Counted from the first letter of the stretch, positions 25,294-34,846 are shown. The stretch: DNA of 64,000 bases from Candidatus Gallacutalibacter stercoravium (GCA_018716975.1 DVJE01000003.1:1-64000); one strand, 5' to 3'. Notes: a model not told the origin generated them from the sequence alone. Translations and numbers: made by a program.

Positions 25294-25863
25294 CTATAAT
25301 GCCCAGATGGCTTCGTTGGTGGTGGATACGCCTTGTGCGCCTGCGCCCAGGGCCGCTATCACATCCTCTTTATCGGTTATCAGCCCACCCGCAATCAGCG
25401 GAACCGGCAACCGGCGGCACAGTCCATTTATCACCTTGGGCATAACCCCCGGCAGCATTTCTACCGCGCTGGGTTGTGCGGTTAACGCCGTTTTGATGGC
25501 CGTTTGCAGCGACAGGGAATCCATCACAAAAATGCGCAAAATGGTTTCCATCCCTAAATCAGCCGCTGCCCGCACCAGAGCCGGCTTTGTGCTGATAATA
25601 CCATCGGGCTGGATTCGCTCGTGAATATAGCGCAGCGAAAGTGCATCGTGTGAAAAGCCCTCGAGCAAATCCATATGCACAAAAACGTTTTTTCCGCTTT
25701 GCTTGCTTTGAGCTACCAAATCCGCTAAGTTAAATAGGTTGCCGGTTAACAAAAAAATCAACTCGGCAGGGCTTTTCAGCGCCACAGAAAGCCGCTCCTC
25801 CTGCTTCACCGCAGCGATTACCGGATTCTCTTGCATCCTATTTAGCAAAGCAGCATTTCTCAT
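25294..25863 (-). CDS. glpP: Glycerol-3-phosphate responsive antiterminator GlpP
   Basis: A 189-residue TIM-barrel-like RNA-binding antiterminator. In Bacillus it binds glycerol-3-phosphate and allows readthrough of terminators before glp genes. Recognised by FVHMDLLEGFSHDALSLRYIHERIQPDGIISTKPALV-type core (residues about 60-95) and PLIAGGLITDKEDVIAALGAGAQGVSTT at the C-terminus. ATG at 25863 has GAGAGG nine bases upstream; a further ATG three codons earlier is too close to it. No glpK, glpF or glpD gene is in the window, so its target lies elsewhere. Confidence 0.92.
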   Translation of the reverse strand: MRNAALLNRMQENPVIAAVKQEERLSVALKSPAELIFLLTGNLFNLADLVAQSKQSGKNVFVHMDLLEGFSHDALSLRYIHERIQPDGIISTKPALVRAAADLGMETILRIFVMDSLSLQTAIKTALTAQPSAVEMLPGVMPKVINGLCRRLPVPLIAGGLITDKEDVIAALGAGAQGVSTTNEAIWAL

Positions 25864-25986
25864 CCCTATCATCCTCTCTTCTTCCTATTATATAAAGCTT
25901 TTATCCTTGTTCTCTTTCTGATAAGCAGCTTGGTAGAATCGCTGTTCGCATTATAGCACAACTGCGCCGCCTAGCGCCATCCCTAC

Positions 25987-26015
25987 TTGATTTCACCAAA
26001 CGTATTCAGTATAAT
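25987..26015 (+). promoter_or_regulatory. Promoter of the ABC-F gene
   Basis: TTGATT (25987-25992), 17 bases, TATAAT (26010-26015). Transcription should begin near 26022, leaving a leader of about 30 bases. Confidence 0.7.
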
Positions 26016-26053
26016 GAAAAACAGCATAAATGGAGGAACGGCGGTTTATTGGT

Positions 26054-27964
26054 ATGGCATTATTGGGTGTAAGCGATTTATCAAAATATTTTGGTACGGA
26101 TCTGCTCTTTGAAGGGGTTTCCTTTGAAGTGCAGGATAACGATAGAATCGGTTTGGTGGGTGTAAACGGAACAGGCAAAACCTCGCTTTTTAAAATGCTC
26201 ACCGGCGAAATGGATTACGACACCGGAGCGGTATATTTTAGCAAAGAAGCCAATGTTGGCTATATGGAGCAGCATGTTTGCCGTAATTTGGATGAAACAG
26301 CTTTTGACGAAGTGCTGTCTGTTTTCGCCCATTTGGCGCACATGGAAGAAGAGCTGGAGCTGCTCAATGTGCGCATCGGCAAAAAGATGGGGAATGTGGA
26401 ACAACTGGTGGAGCGCCAGGCGCTGCTCAACGATACCTTTGTGGCGCAAGGCGGGCTTACCTACAAAAGCCGTGCCCGATCCGCCCTGTTGGGCCTTGGC
26501 TTTCGCGATGAAGAGATGCGTTTGGCCGTGGGGGCCCTCAGCGGCGGGCAAAAGGCCAAGCTGCAGCTGGCTAAAATGTTGCTAAGCGGCGCGAACCTTT
26601 TGCTGTTGGATGAGCCCACCAACCACCTGGATATTCAATCGGTAGAATGGCTGGAAGATTACCTAAAAAGTTATAACGGCGCCTTTTTAGTCATCTCGCA
26701 CGACCGTTACTTTTTAGATAAGGTTACCCGTAAAACCTTTGAACTAGAAAACCATCATCTAACGGTTTACAAAGGGAATTATACCACATACCTGCGCCTA
26801 AAAGCGGAGGATCGCTTAGCCGCGCAGCGGGCCTATGAAGCCACCAAAAAAGAAATCTCGCGCCTTGAAGGCATCATTACCCAGCAACGGCAATGGAACC
26901 AAGAGCGCAATTACCGCACCATAGAGAGCAAGCAAAAGGCCATTGACCGGTTGGAAAAAACCTTAGAAAAGCCTGAAAGCACCCCGCAGGCCATGCGCTT
27001 TCAGCTGGGGGTTCGCCGGGGCAGCGGCAACGACGTGTTGGATGTGGAGCAGTTGGGCCTGGCTTTTGACGGCAAGCAGCTGTTTTCTCATGTGGATTTG
27101 CGGGTGCGCAAAGGGGAACGAATTTTTTTAATCGGCCCTAATGGGTGCGGTAAAACCTCGTTGTTTAAATGCCTGCTGGATCAGTATCATCCGCAGCAGG
27201 GCCGCATTAAGTTCGGCGTGGGCGTAGACGTGGGATATTACGATCAAATTCAAACCGGCCTGGACGACAGCAAGACCGTTATTGACGAAATCTGGGATAG
27301 GTACCCCCGCATGAACCAAACCCAGGTGCGCAATGCGCTGGCGATCTTTTTGTTCCGGGGCGAGGATGTTTTTAAGCCGGTTTCCGCTCTGAGCGGCGGC
27401 GAGCGGGCTAAGCTGCTGCTGTTGCGCCTGATGCTTTCACAAGCCAACTTTTTATTACTAGATGAACCCACCAACCATTTGGACATCGCCTCTCGCGAAG
27501 CGTTGGAAGATGCGCTGATGCAATATGAGGGTACCCTATTTATCATCTCGCACGACCGTTACTTAATCAATAAAATAGCCGACCGGATATACTACCTAGA
27601 TCAAAACGGCACCACCGAATACCTGGGCGGATATGACGATTATTTGGAACACGCCACAGCGGCGGCGCAGCAAAAACAGCCGGTGCAGAAAGCGGTCAAC
27701 GACTATAAGCTGCGCAAAGAGAGGGAATCGGAATTGCGCAAAATGCGCACCCGCCTTGACCGGTTGGAGCAGGAAATCGATCAGTTGGATCAAAGCATTG
27801 CCGCAGACACCCAAACGCTCAGCCTTCCGGAAGTTGCCAGCGACTATGAAAAGGCCATGGAACTTACCGCCGGGATCGAACAAAAGCGCCAAAAACAAGA
27901 AGAGTTGCTGCAAGATTGGAGCATGCTCTCAGAAAAGCTGGAATCCGCCGGCCAGCAACCATAA
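26054..27964 (+). CDS. ABC-F family ATPase
   Basis: A 636-residue cytoplasmic protein with two ABC ATPase domains and no membrane helices. Domain 1: Walker A GVNGTGKTS, signature LSGGQKAKL, Walker B LLLLDEPTNHLD. The inter-domain linker rich in charged residues (about 240-320) follows. Domain 2: GPNGCGKTS, LSGGERAKL, LLLDEPTNHLD. A C-terminal coiled coil (about 550-630) is present, as in Uup/YdiF-type proteins. The family acts on ribosomes (translation factors, antibiotic protection) or in genome stability; the subgroup is not resolved here. Start uncertain: ATG 26030 has no site upstream, ATG 26054 lies nine bases after GGCGG. Confidence 0.93.
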   Translation: MALLGVSDLSKYFGTDLLFEGVSFEVQDNDRIGLVGVNGTGKTSLFKMLTGEMDYDTGAVYFSKEANVGYMEQHVCRNLDETAFDEVLSVFAHLAHMEEELELLNVRIGKKMGNVEQLVERQALLNDTFVAQGGLTYKSRARSALLGLGFRDEEMRLAVGALSGGQKAKLQLAKMLLSGANLLLLDEPTNHLDIQSVEWLEDYLKSYNGAFLVISHDRYFLDKVTRKTFELENHHLTVYKGNYTTYLRLKAEDRLAAQRAYEATKKEISRLEGIITQQRQWNQERNYRTIESKQKAIDRLEKTLEKPESTPQAMRFQLGVRRGSGNDVLDVEQLGLAFDGKQLFSHVDLRVRKGERIFLIGPNGCGKTSLFKCLLDQYHPQQGRIKFGVGVDVGYYDQIQTGLDDSKTVIDEIWDRYPRMNQTQVRNALAIFLFRGEDVFKPVSALSGGERAKLLLLRLMLSQANFLLLDEPTNHLDIASREALEDALMQYEGTLFIISHDRYLINKIADRIYYLDQNGTTEYLGGYDDYLEHATAAAQQKQPVQKAVNDYKLRKERESELRKMRTRLDRLEQEIDQLDQSIAADTQTLSLPEVASDYEKAMELTAGIEQKRQKQEELLQDWSMLSEKLESAGQQP

Positions 27965-27975
27965 GCCGGTTATGC

Positions 27976-28005
27976 AAAAGGCCGCGGCTAAAACCGCGGC
28001 CTTTT
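27976..28005 (+). terminator. Terminator of the ABC-F gene
   Basis: AAAAGGCCGCGG (27976-27987) pairs perfectly with CCGCGGCCTTTT (27994-28005), loop CTAAAA. Confidence 0.85.
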
Positions 28006-28076
28006 CATAAATGAAATTTTTCCGGCATCCACACCGCTAAACCAGCCGGCTCAGCATTTTGCCTGCGCCAGGGGGC

Positions 28077-28331
28077 TTAGTGCTTTATTTCTGTGCCAGC
28101 ATGGGTTTCATATTGCTCAATTGCATGCAAAAAGCTATCGCTGCAATACTCGTCTTCCACCTGCAATTGAACCGGCTTGGTCAAATCCAAACTGAAAATC
28201 CCCATAATAGACTTGGCATTCACCTGATATTTATCTGCACTTAGCTGAATCGGAAAATCAAATTGATTGGCAAGACAAACAAAATTTTTAACGGTTTCAA
28301 TATTGGGCAAAGAAAGCAACGTGGTATACAT
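28077..28331 (-). CDS. HPr-like protein lacking the phosphorylatable histidine
   Basis: An 84-residue protein with the HPr fold pattern. The regulatory-serine segment NAKSIMGIFSLDL (Ser41) matches the Ser46 region KSIMGVMSLG of HPr, but the active-site region reads LPNIETVKNF where HPr has GIHARPA. By spacing, His15 is replaced by Asn10 and Arg17 by Glu12. It thus cannot pass phosphate from enzyme I but could still be serine-phosphorylated, as is Crh in Bacillus. Start chosen at ATG 28331 behind GGGAGGG; an in-frame start lies five codons earlier. No PTS genes adjoin. Confidence 0.8.
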   Translation of the reverse strand: MYTTLLSLPNIETVKNFVCLANQFDFPIQLSADKYQVNAKSIMGIFSLDLTKPVQLQVEDEYCSDSFLHAIEQYETHAGTEIKH

Positions 28332-28605
28332 CGGAAACCCTCCCAAAAAAATAACTGTTGATTATATTACCAGCCTGCGGCGCATCGGTCAATGTCAAAA
28401 GCGCACGATATTGCCCTAAAAACGATGAAAAAATAGAGAAGATTGCCCGCTACTTGCAACGGCTTTGCTCTGCATCTGTGCAACTTTTCGCAATCGTCAT
28501 GTTAAAAGCACAAAAAATGCGTTAATTTGACAAAAATTCAGCAAACCGTGCCGCCGTTTGGCCATAGGATTATTAAAATTAGGCAGAAAGGAAAACAATT
28601 GCCAC

Positions 28606-29931
28606 ATGAAAGTATCTGTTCTCACATTAGGGTGTAAAGTAAACCAATATGAATCACAGGCCATGCTGGAGATGTTGCAGCAAGCAGGTTATCAGCCTGC
28701 AGAAAACGGTGAAAAGGCCGACGTTTACGTGATAAATTCCTGCACAGTAACCGCCATGAGCGATCACAAAGCCCGGCAGCTACTGCGCCGGTTACGCCGC
28801 GATAATCCCACTGCTGTGCTCGTGCTTACCGGCTGCATGCCGCAGGCTTTTCCACAATCTGCCGGTAACTGGCCCGAAGCCGATATTGTATTGGGCAACC
28901 AAAGCCGGGCCTCCTTGCTGCCCTATTTAGCCGACTATATAGCCAATGGACAACGAATTGTGGCGATTACACCACACCCCGTGCAACAGGGGCAAGAACC
29001 TTATGAGCCGCTCTTGGTACACAACTTTCACGAGCGTACGCGGGCTTTTATCAAAATTGAAGACGGGTGCAACCGCTTTTGCTCCTATTGTATTATCCCC
29101 TACGCCCGGGGGCGTGTCCGTTCACGGGCTCCGGAGGAAATCATCCAGGAGGCACAACAGCTCACGCAAGCAGGTTATCGTGAAGTTGTGCTAACGGGCA
29201 TCAATTTATCCGCTTATGGGCAGGATATCGGCTTGGATTTGTGCGATGCTGTTCACGCAGTGAGCCAGGCGGCCGGTATCCAGCGCGTGCGCTTAGGCTC
29301 ATTGGAGCCCGAACAGATGGATGAACCGGCGCTGCTGCGCCTGGCGAAAGAAGAAAAACTGTGCCCACAGTTTCATCTTTCTTTGCAAAGCGGGTGCGAC
29401 GCTACCCTGCGGCGCATGAACCGCCACTATAATTCCGCCGAGTATGCCGCCATAGCCGCCAACATCCGCCGCATTTTTCCCGGCGCCTCCCTTACCACCG
29501 ATGTTATGGTAGGATTCCCCGGCGAAACACAGGAGGAATTCAACCAGTCCTTAGCATTTGTGCAACAAATCGGCTTTGCGAAAGTGCATGTTTTCGCCTA
29601 CTCCCGCCGTCCGGGAACAAAAGCCGGCGGCATGCCCAACCAAGTAACCAACGCCGTAAAAGAAGAGCGAAGCCGCCAAATGATACAAACAACGCAGCAA
29701 AGCCGCGAGAACTTTTTGTTCTCTCAAGTGGGCACCACCCAACCGGTGCTGCTGGAAAGTACAGGTGGAGATGGGTATATGGAAGGTTATACCCCCAATT
29801 ATACACCCGTTCAGGTGCAACTTTGCCCATCGCCTGGTTTACAAGGTGAAATTTTGCCGGTAAAACTTACCGGCGTACAGGGAGATTTCTGCATTGGAAC
29901 ACCGGTTTCTCCGTCATCTTCTCTTGTGTGA
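28606..29931 (+). CDS. mtaB: tRNA t6A37 methylthiotransferase MtaB
   Basis: A 441-residue radical SAM enzyme that converts t6A to ms2t6A at tRNA position 37. The N-terminal UPF0004 domain carries cluster cysteines in TLGCKVNQYES (near residue 10), INSCTVT (near 45) and LTGCMPQ (near 81). The radical SAM motif CNRFCSYCIIPYARG lies near residue 148. A C-terminal TRAM-like segment follows from about 375. TLGCKVNQYES and the overall match favour MtaB over MiaB or RimO. The frame opens 16 codons earlier, but conserved sequence begins at ATG 28606; its AAAGGA site is rather distant. Confidence 0.94.
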   Translation: MKVSVLTLGCKVNQYESQAMLEMLQQAGYQPAENGEKADVYVINSCTVTAMSDHKARQLLRRLRRDNPTAVLVLTGCMPQAFPQSAGNWPEADIVLGNQSRASLLPYLADYIANGQRIVAITPHPVQQGQEPYEPLLVHNFHERTRAFIKIEDGCNRFCSYCIIPYARGRVRSRAPEEIIQEAQQLTQAGYREVVLTGINLSAYGQDIGLDLCDAVHAVSQAAGIQRVRLGSLEPEQMDEPALLRLAKEEKLCPQFHLSLQSGCDATLRRMNRHYNSAEYAAIAANIRRIFPGASLTTDVMVGFPGETQEEFNQSLAFVQQIGFAKVHVFAYSRRPGTKAGGMPNQVTNAVKEERSRQMIQTTQQSRENFLFSQVGTTQPVLLESTGGDGYMEGYTPNYTPVQVQLCPSPGLQGEILPVKLTGVQGDFCIGTPVSPSSSLV

Positions 29932-29997
29932 ATGCTTACATAGCCTAAGTTCCGCAAAGATACCTTTAAATTTAACGTGGATACAACAAAAAACCGG

Positions 29998-30026
29998 TTG
30001 ACGGCCTTTTATAATTTTGCGACAAT
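29998..30026 (+). promoter_or_regulatory. Possible promoter of the MFS transporter gene
   Basis: TTGACG (29998-30003), 17 bases, GACAAT (30021-30026), 53 bases before the start codon. Confidence 0.45.
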
Positions 30027-30079
30027 AGGAAAAGAGGATGATAGGCTTTCACCAATAAGCGGTAAAAGGAGTGTGGAAT

Positions 30080-31417
30080 ATGCCCATAGCTAAAGCTGCA
30101 GAAAGCTCTTCTACAGCAGATTCCAAAAAGTTTACCCCGCAGGAAAAAAGTTGGATTCTTTACGATTGGGCCAACTCGGTTTATGCCACCAATATTATGG
30201 CCGCCATCTTCCCCATTTATTTTGGCGCGGTTTGTCAAAGCGCCGGGGTGGATAATGTGCAAATGTGGGGATTAGGCACTTCTTTGGCTACGCTGGTAGT
30301 GGCGGTGCTGGCGCCCTTTTTAGGCGCCTTAGGCGATTATCGCGGCATGAAGAAAAAGCTGTTCACCGTCTTTTTATTCATCGGCGTTATTTGTACCTCT
30401 TTTATGGCAATTTTCGATGAGTGGCAGATGATGCTGGTGGGCTATGTTCTTTCTTACATTGGCTTTGCCGGATCCTGCTTATTTTACGATTCTTTTTTAA
30501 CCGACGTTACCACAGAGGATCGCATGGACAGGGTATCCTCTTGGGGATACGCCATGGGTTATATCGGCGGCAGCACAATCCCCTTTGTGGCTTCCATTGC
30601 TGTTTTGCTGATTATGGGCATGTCTAACCCCACGGCGGTAAAAATTTCGGTGGTGATTACCTCAGTTTGGTGGCTCATATTCAGCCTGCCCATGTTGCTG
30701 CGGGTTAAACAGGTGCACTATGTGCAAACCCCGCCCGCCAAATTGTTGCGCAATACCCTGCACAACATTGGGCACACGATGAAAAGCATCTTTCACAACA
30801 AAGGGATCTTCTTTTTTATTATCGCCTATTTTTGCTACATCGACGGCGTAGGCACCGTCATTCATATGTCCACCTCCTACGGCTCGGATCTGGGGCTGGA
30901 CAGCACCGGCATGATCATCGCCCTACTGGTAACACAAATCGTAGCTGTGCCCTGCTCTATTCTTTATGGCCGGCTTTCAAAACGCTACGGTGCCATCCGT
31001 ATGATTTTATTCGCCATCGCCGTATATTTTCTCATTTGCGTGCTGGGTTTTTATATGGGCTTTAGCATAGAATTGGTAGAGGGCGCTTCCGCCCCGGTGT
31101 ACCAAGAAGCCCTGGCACGCTCGCAGGTGCTGTTTTGGATTATGGCCTTTTTGGTGGGCACTGTGCAAGGCGGCGTGCAGGCGCTTTCGCGTTCTTATTT
31201 TGGCAAACTGGTGCCGCCGGAGAAATCCAACGAATATTTCGGTTTTTTTGATATCTTTGGCAAATTTGCCACGGTTATCGGTCCGGCCTTGGTGGGGCTG
31301 ATTACCGGCTTAACCGGCCGCTCCTCATACGGCATACTCAGCGTTATCGTGCTGTTTGCGGCAGGCGGCGCGCTGCTGCTGGTGGGCAGAAAATATTTTC
31401 CGCAGCACACAGCGTAA
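30080..31417 (+). CDS. MFS transporter, UMF1/Atg22-like
   Basis: A 445-residue permease with about twelve predicted membrane helices. The N-terminus SWILYDWANSVYATNI is diagnostic of the UMF1 group related to yeast Atg22; GALGDYRGMKKK is the MFS loop 2-3 motif and YFGKLVPPEKSNEYFGF the conserved C-half loop. Substrates of bacterial members are unknown; the yeast relative exports amino acids from the vacuole. AAAGGAG eight bases before ATG 30080 sets the start. It stands alone, with an acetyltransferase gene 73 bases downstream. Confidence 0.9.
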   Translation: MPIAKAAESSSTADSKKFTPQEKSWILYDWANSVYATNIMAAIFPIYFGAVCQSAGVDNVQMWGLGTSLATLVVAVLAPFLGALGDYRGMKKKLFTVFLFIGVICTSFMAIFDEWQMMLVGYVLSYIGFAGSCLFYDSFLTDVTTEDRMDRVSSWGYAMGYIGGSTIPFVASIAVLLIMGMSNPTAVKISVVITSVWWLIFSLPMLLRVKQVHYVQTPPAKLLRNTLHNIGHTMKSIFHNKGIFFFIIAYFCYIDGVGTVIHMSTSYGSDLGLDSTGMIIALLVTQIVAVPCSILYGRLSKRYGAIRMILFAIAVYFLICVLGFYMGFSIELVEGASAPVYQEALARSQVLFWIMAFLVGTVQGGVQALSRSYFGKLVPPEKSNEYFGFFDIFGKFATVIGPALVGLITGLTGRSSYGILSVIVLFAAGGALLLVGRKYFPQHTA

Positions 31418-31490
31418 AAGGCGCGCAGAAATAAAATGCAAGCGATTCACAACGTGTGAATCAACTTGGTAGCGCAAGGGGGCAAGGGCT

Positions 31491-31964
31491 ATGCTAATCA
31501 CTTTAGAAAAAGCCGGTTTAAACGACGCGGCGGAACTGTATCGCTTGCAAATCAAATCCTTTTGTGCCTTGCTCAGGCGCTATCAAGATTACAGCAGCAG
31601 CCCCGGAGCGGAAAAACCGGAGCGCACCATACAGCGCCTGATGGATCCGTCTACCGATTATTACTTCATTTCTTTACAGGAGGATAGGCAGGCCACACAC
31701 ATCGGCGCACTGCGCATCTGTAATTTGGGCGAACTGTGCAAGTTAAAGCAGATCTTCATTTTGCCGGATTATCAAGGCAACGGCTATGCCCAAATGGCCA
31801 TAGCCGCAGCCGAAGCCTTATATCCATTTTGCAAACGATGGGAACTTGACACCATTTTGCAAAAAGCAAAGCTTTGTTATTTATATGAAAAATTAGGATA
31901 CAGAAAAACCGGTAAGGTTGAACATGTAAAAGATGGAATGGATATTGTATTTTATGCCAAATGA
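31491..31964 (+). CDS. GNAT-family N-acetyltransferase
   Basis: A 157-residue GNAT-fold protein. The acetyl-CoA pocket is seen in KQIFILPDYQGNGYAQMAI (about residues 84-102), a Q/G-x-x-G-x-G/A variant, followed by the C-terminal YEKLGYRKTGKVEHVKDGMDIVFY typical of the fold's end. It has a strong AAGGGGG site before ATG. The acceptor substrate cannot be inferred; neither neighbour gives a pathway. Ends at a bidirectional terminator. Confidence 0.88.
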   Translation: MLITLEKAGLNDAAELYRLQIKSFCALLRRYQDYSSSPGAEKPERTIQRLMDPSTDYYFISLQEDRQATHIGALRICNLGELCKLKQIFILPDYQGNGYAQMAIAAAEALYPFCKRWELDTILQKAKLCYLYEKLGYRKTGKVEHVKDGMDIVFYAK

Positions 31965-31996
31965 GCCTTTGCCGCAAAAAGGATAACCGATATCGC

Positions 31997-32035
31997 AAAA
32001 CCGCCCCCTGCCTTTAATTGGCTGGGGGCGGTTTT
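31997..32035. terminator. Bidirectional terminator between GNAT and CDF genes
   Basis: AAAACCGCCCCC (31997-32008) pairs perfectly with GGGGGCGGTTTT (32024-32035). T-runs flank both sides. Confidence 0.85.
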
Positions 32036-32071
32036 ATTCATATTCTTAAAAGAATAGAGGCCGCTGTATAA

Positions 32072-33244
32072 TCAGCCGCCGATATATGCTTTATCCACAT
32101 TGATTACAGCTTCATAGGTGCTATCTAATGTCTTAACACCCAGATTAACCGCCTGCTTTACCTCTTCATCGGTCAAGCGGAAGCGGTGCGGCACTACCAC
32201 GTCAAAAATCAAATTGGTATGGGTGGGGCCCGTTACCATACGAAAATCGTGTACGGTGATTACAGGGTCAATCAGCTTTACCAAAGATGCCACCTTGGCG
32301 TGCACTTCGTTAATTTTTTGATCGTCGGTAACAATGGGATCCATGTGGATCACCGCTTCACAACCAAATTCCTCGTGCAGCTTGCGTTCAATATTATCGA
32401 TGGTATCGTGTATTTTTAGAATATCCACATGGCAGGGAACCTCGGCATGTAAAGAAACCACCGTATGCCCTGGGCCGTAGTTGTGCACAATCAGGTCGTG
32501 CACACCCATAATTTCGGGGTAAGAAAGCACCCGCTTTTCTATCTGGCGCACAAACTCTGCGTCCGGCGCCTCACCCAGCAAAAGGTTCATGGTTTCTTTC
32601 GCAGTATTGTAACCGGTATACAAAATAAACAGCGCCACCAGCACGCCCACATATCCATCGATGGCCACCTGGGCGAAGTGCCCCACCAAAATTCCCACAA
32701 CTACAGCCGTGGTGGCCGCCACGTCGCTCAGGCTATCCATAGCGGTAGCTTTCATTGCAGATGACTGAATGGCAGCCCCCAACTTGCGGTTAAACAGACA
32801 CATCCACAGTTTAACCGCAATAGATAGCAATAGAATCACCAGGGGCACAACACCAAACTCCACTGGCTCGGGCGTAATGATTTTTTCAACAGAAGAGCGC
32901 ACCAGCTCCACCCCTACCAAAATAATCACCATCGACACAACAAAGCCCGAGATATATTCCATTCGGCCGTGGCCAAATGGGTGTTCGTCATCTGCCGGCC
33001 GGCCAGACATTTTAAACCCCACCAGCGTCACCACTGAGGAACCTGCGTCCGACAGATTGTTAAAAGCGTCCGCCATAACAGAAACAGAGCCGGTAAGTAT
33101 ACCCGCTACCATTTTAGCAGCGCACAGCAATACATTGCACAAAATGCCCACTACGCCGCCCATCGTCCCATAGCGCCGGCGCACAGCGGGATCCTGCACA
33201 TTTTTATAATCCTTTACAAACCAACGCAGCAACAGCTTGGTCAA
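32072..33244 (-). CDS. Cation diffusion facilitator (CDF) efflux protein
   Basis: A 390-residue metal2+/H+ antiporter, probably for Zn, Mn or Fe. Six helices are expected; helix II carries SVMADAFNNLSDAGSS and helix V SDVAATTAVVVG, which supply the transport-site Asp residues (NNLSD and MDSLSDV). HPFGHGRMEY precedes helix III. The cytosolic C-terminal domain (about 215-390) is longer than usual and ends in an extra approximately 80-residue segment. The open frame extends 46 codons upstream, but TTG at 33244 has GGGAGG nine bases before it. The metal cannot be named from sequence alone. Confidence 0.92.
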   Translation of the reverse strand: MTKLLLRWFVKDYKNVQDPAVRRRYGTMGGVVGILCNVLLCAAKMVAGILTGSVSVMADAFNNLSDAGSSVVTLVGFKMSGRPADDEHPFGHGRMEYISGFVVSMVIILVGVELVRSSVEKIITPEPVEFGVVPLVILLLSIAVKLWMCLFNRKLGAAIQSSAMKATAMDSLSDVAATTAVVVGILVGHFAQVAIDGYVGVLVALFILYTGYNTAKETMNLLLGEAPDAEFVRQIEKRVLSYPEIMGVHDLIVHNYGPGHTVVSLHAEVPCHVDILKIHDTIDNIERKLHEEFGCEAVIHMDPIVTDDQKINEVHAKVASLVKLIDPVITVHDFRMVTGPTHTNLIFDVVVPHRFRLTDEEVKQAVNLGVKTLDSTYEAVINVDKAYIGG

Positions 33245-33409
33245 ACAATCACGCCTCCCCATCGTCATCAAAACGGTATTTATCTCGTTGATATAAAATG
33301 CATACAAAGAGAAGCGGCAAAAGGGAATCCCCCTCGCCGCAATCAAAATGATTATTCTATAAAAGATGATATATTGTAGCATCCGCCTTGGCAGTTAGTC
33401 AAGCACAAT

Positions 33410-34090
33410 TCATTGCGCCGCTTCCTCCAGGCGCAGCTGCAACCCATTGTCCATCAGCCAGCGATGCCTAGCGTCATAATCGGGCAGCACACTGTGCACC
33501 AATTGCCAAAATTGCGAAGAATGGTTGTGAAACCGGGTGTGGCATAACTCATGAACCACCACCGAATCTATCACCTCCGGCGGCGCCATCACCAGAAAGA
33601 AGGGAAAACTCAGCACGTTTTTCCCCGTACAGGAACCCCAACGGGTTTTGGCCGACGTTATGCGCAGCCCGCTGTAACAGAGCCCCGTTTTTCTTGCCCA
33701 ACCGTCTAGCCGCTGCTTTAGCACCAGCCGCGCCTGGGCCCGATACCATGCTATGATTTTGCTGCGCAATTGTTCCCGGGGCAGAGCGGGAACCACCAAA
33801 ACATCCCCCTTTAAAGCCACCAGCTCTTTCCCACCACTGTATCGCAAAAAGCATTTTTGCCCCAGAAAACGAAACGCCTCGCCCGGCAAAAATGCGTGGC
33901 GCACTGGTTGAGGCCGGGCCGCCATTTCTTTGCGTTTTCTTTCTACCCAAGCCGCATGGGATTGCACAAAACGCGCAATCTCCTTTTGCGGTAAACGCAA
34001 AGGCGCGCGCACCACCAAGGTGCCGTCCGGGCGGATCTCCATAGCCAATGTCTTTCTTTTGCTGCGGATAATATGCGCCTCTTGCTCCAA
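33410..34090 (-). CDS. YgjP-like M48-family metalloprotease (DUF45)
   Basis: A 226-residue cytosolic protein of the YgjP/WLM group. The zinc site is VVVHELCHTRFHNHSSQFW (about residues 174-192), an HExxH-type motif; TRWGSCTGKNVLSFPF just before is a family hallmark. Physiological substrate unknown. It starts at TTG with GAGGAA upstream. The V-ATPase operon ends just upstream on the same strand, but a terminator separates the two. Confidence 0.9.
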   Translation of the reverse strand: MEQEAHIIRSKRKTLAMEIRPDGTLVVRAPLRLPQKEIARFVQSHAAWVERKRKEMAARPQPVRHAFLPGEAFRFLGQKCFLRYSGGKELVALKGDVLVVPALPREQLRSKIIAWYRAQARLVLKQRLDGWARKTGLCYSGLRITSAKTRWGSCTGKNVLSFPFFLVMAPPEVIDSVVVHELCHTRFHNHSSQFWQLVHSVLPDYDARHRWLMDNGLQLRLEEAAQ

Positions 34091-34123
34091 CTACTTTCCT
34101 CTTTTCCATCAACACTATATTGT

Positions 34124-34163
34124 AAAAAGGCGCTAAGCGAACCGCTATTCGCTCTGCGCCTTT
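34124..34163 (-). terminator. Terminator of the V-ATPase operon
   Basis: AAAGGCGC (34126-34133) pairs with GCGCCTTT (34156-34163), with inner AGCGAA/TTCGCT pairing. On the minus strand five T follow. It is 12 bases past the subunit D stop. Confidence 0.8.
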
Positions 34164-34174
34164 CTAAACGCCGC

Positions 34175-34846
34175 TTATATCGCGTCCTGCCGCTTTTCTC
34201 CATAATGATGGGCCTGCTGCAGCATCATATCTTTTACCTTCATCAGCCGTATTTGGGTGCTGCGCTCGTTTTCATCCAGCTTCATGGTGATGTAACGTAT
34301 GCTCTCTTGGGTTTGTGGGATCATCACATGTTCCAGGGCGTTAACGCGCCGCCTGGTTTTTTCAATTTCTGCCGCCAACAGCTGGCAGGATTTTTCACAC
34401 TCCGCCAAACGCAGCATATCGGGCAAAACATCAGCCAAAGAGCGCACCGCGTCATCTAAATCCCCTGAAGTAAAAGCAAAGCCATAAGAATAGATATCAT
34501 TGGGATCCGGTGTGCGGGTTTTAACGGTAAACTGGGGAATTTCTACGCTCATCACGTTTTTTACCCCGCATTCCAGCGATACCTCTTGCTTGGGGGCCAG
34601 CAGGGCCGTGGTAAGCACCTCGTCTGCCATGCCGGAACGGGCCAGCACAAAGTTTTGATTGGCCGCTAAAATGCCCTGTTCCACCCTTTCGCGCAGGCTT
34701 TTATTTTCACGCACCAAATCCAAAAATTGCCGCATGAGTTCATCGCGCTTATCTTTTAACAGCTTATGTCCGCGCATAGCGGTGGCGAGCTTTTTTTTCA
34801 GCCGTGTCAGTTCCATCCGGGTAGGATTCACCTGCGTTGCCGCCAT
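34175..34846 (-). CDS. ntpD: V-type ATPase subunit D
   Basis: A 223-residue central-stalk subunit, the long antiparallel coiled coil that rotates inside the A3B3 head. The family N-terminus NPTRMELTRLKKKLATAMRGHKLLKDKRDELMR is intact at residues 7-39 and the C-terminal coil (about 130-210) returns. It is the last gene of the nine-gene operon, 60 bases after subunit B, with a GGGGGG site before ATG. Confidence 0.96.
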   Translation of the reverse strand: MAATQVNPTRMELTRLKKKLATAMRGHKLLKDKRDELMRQFLDLVRENKSLRERVEQGILAANQNFVLARSGMADEVLTTALLAPKQEVSLECGVKNVMSVEIPQFTVKTRTPDPNDIYSYGFAFTSGDLDDAVRSLADVLPDMLRLAECEKSCQLLAAEIEKTRRRVNALEHVMIPQTQESIRYITMKLDENERSTQIRLMKVKDMMLQQAHHYGEKRQDAI

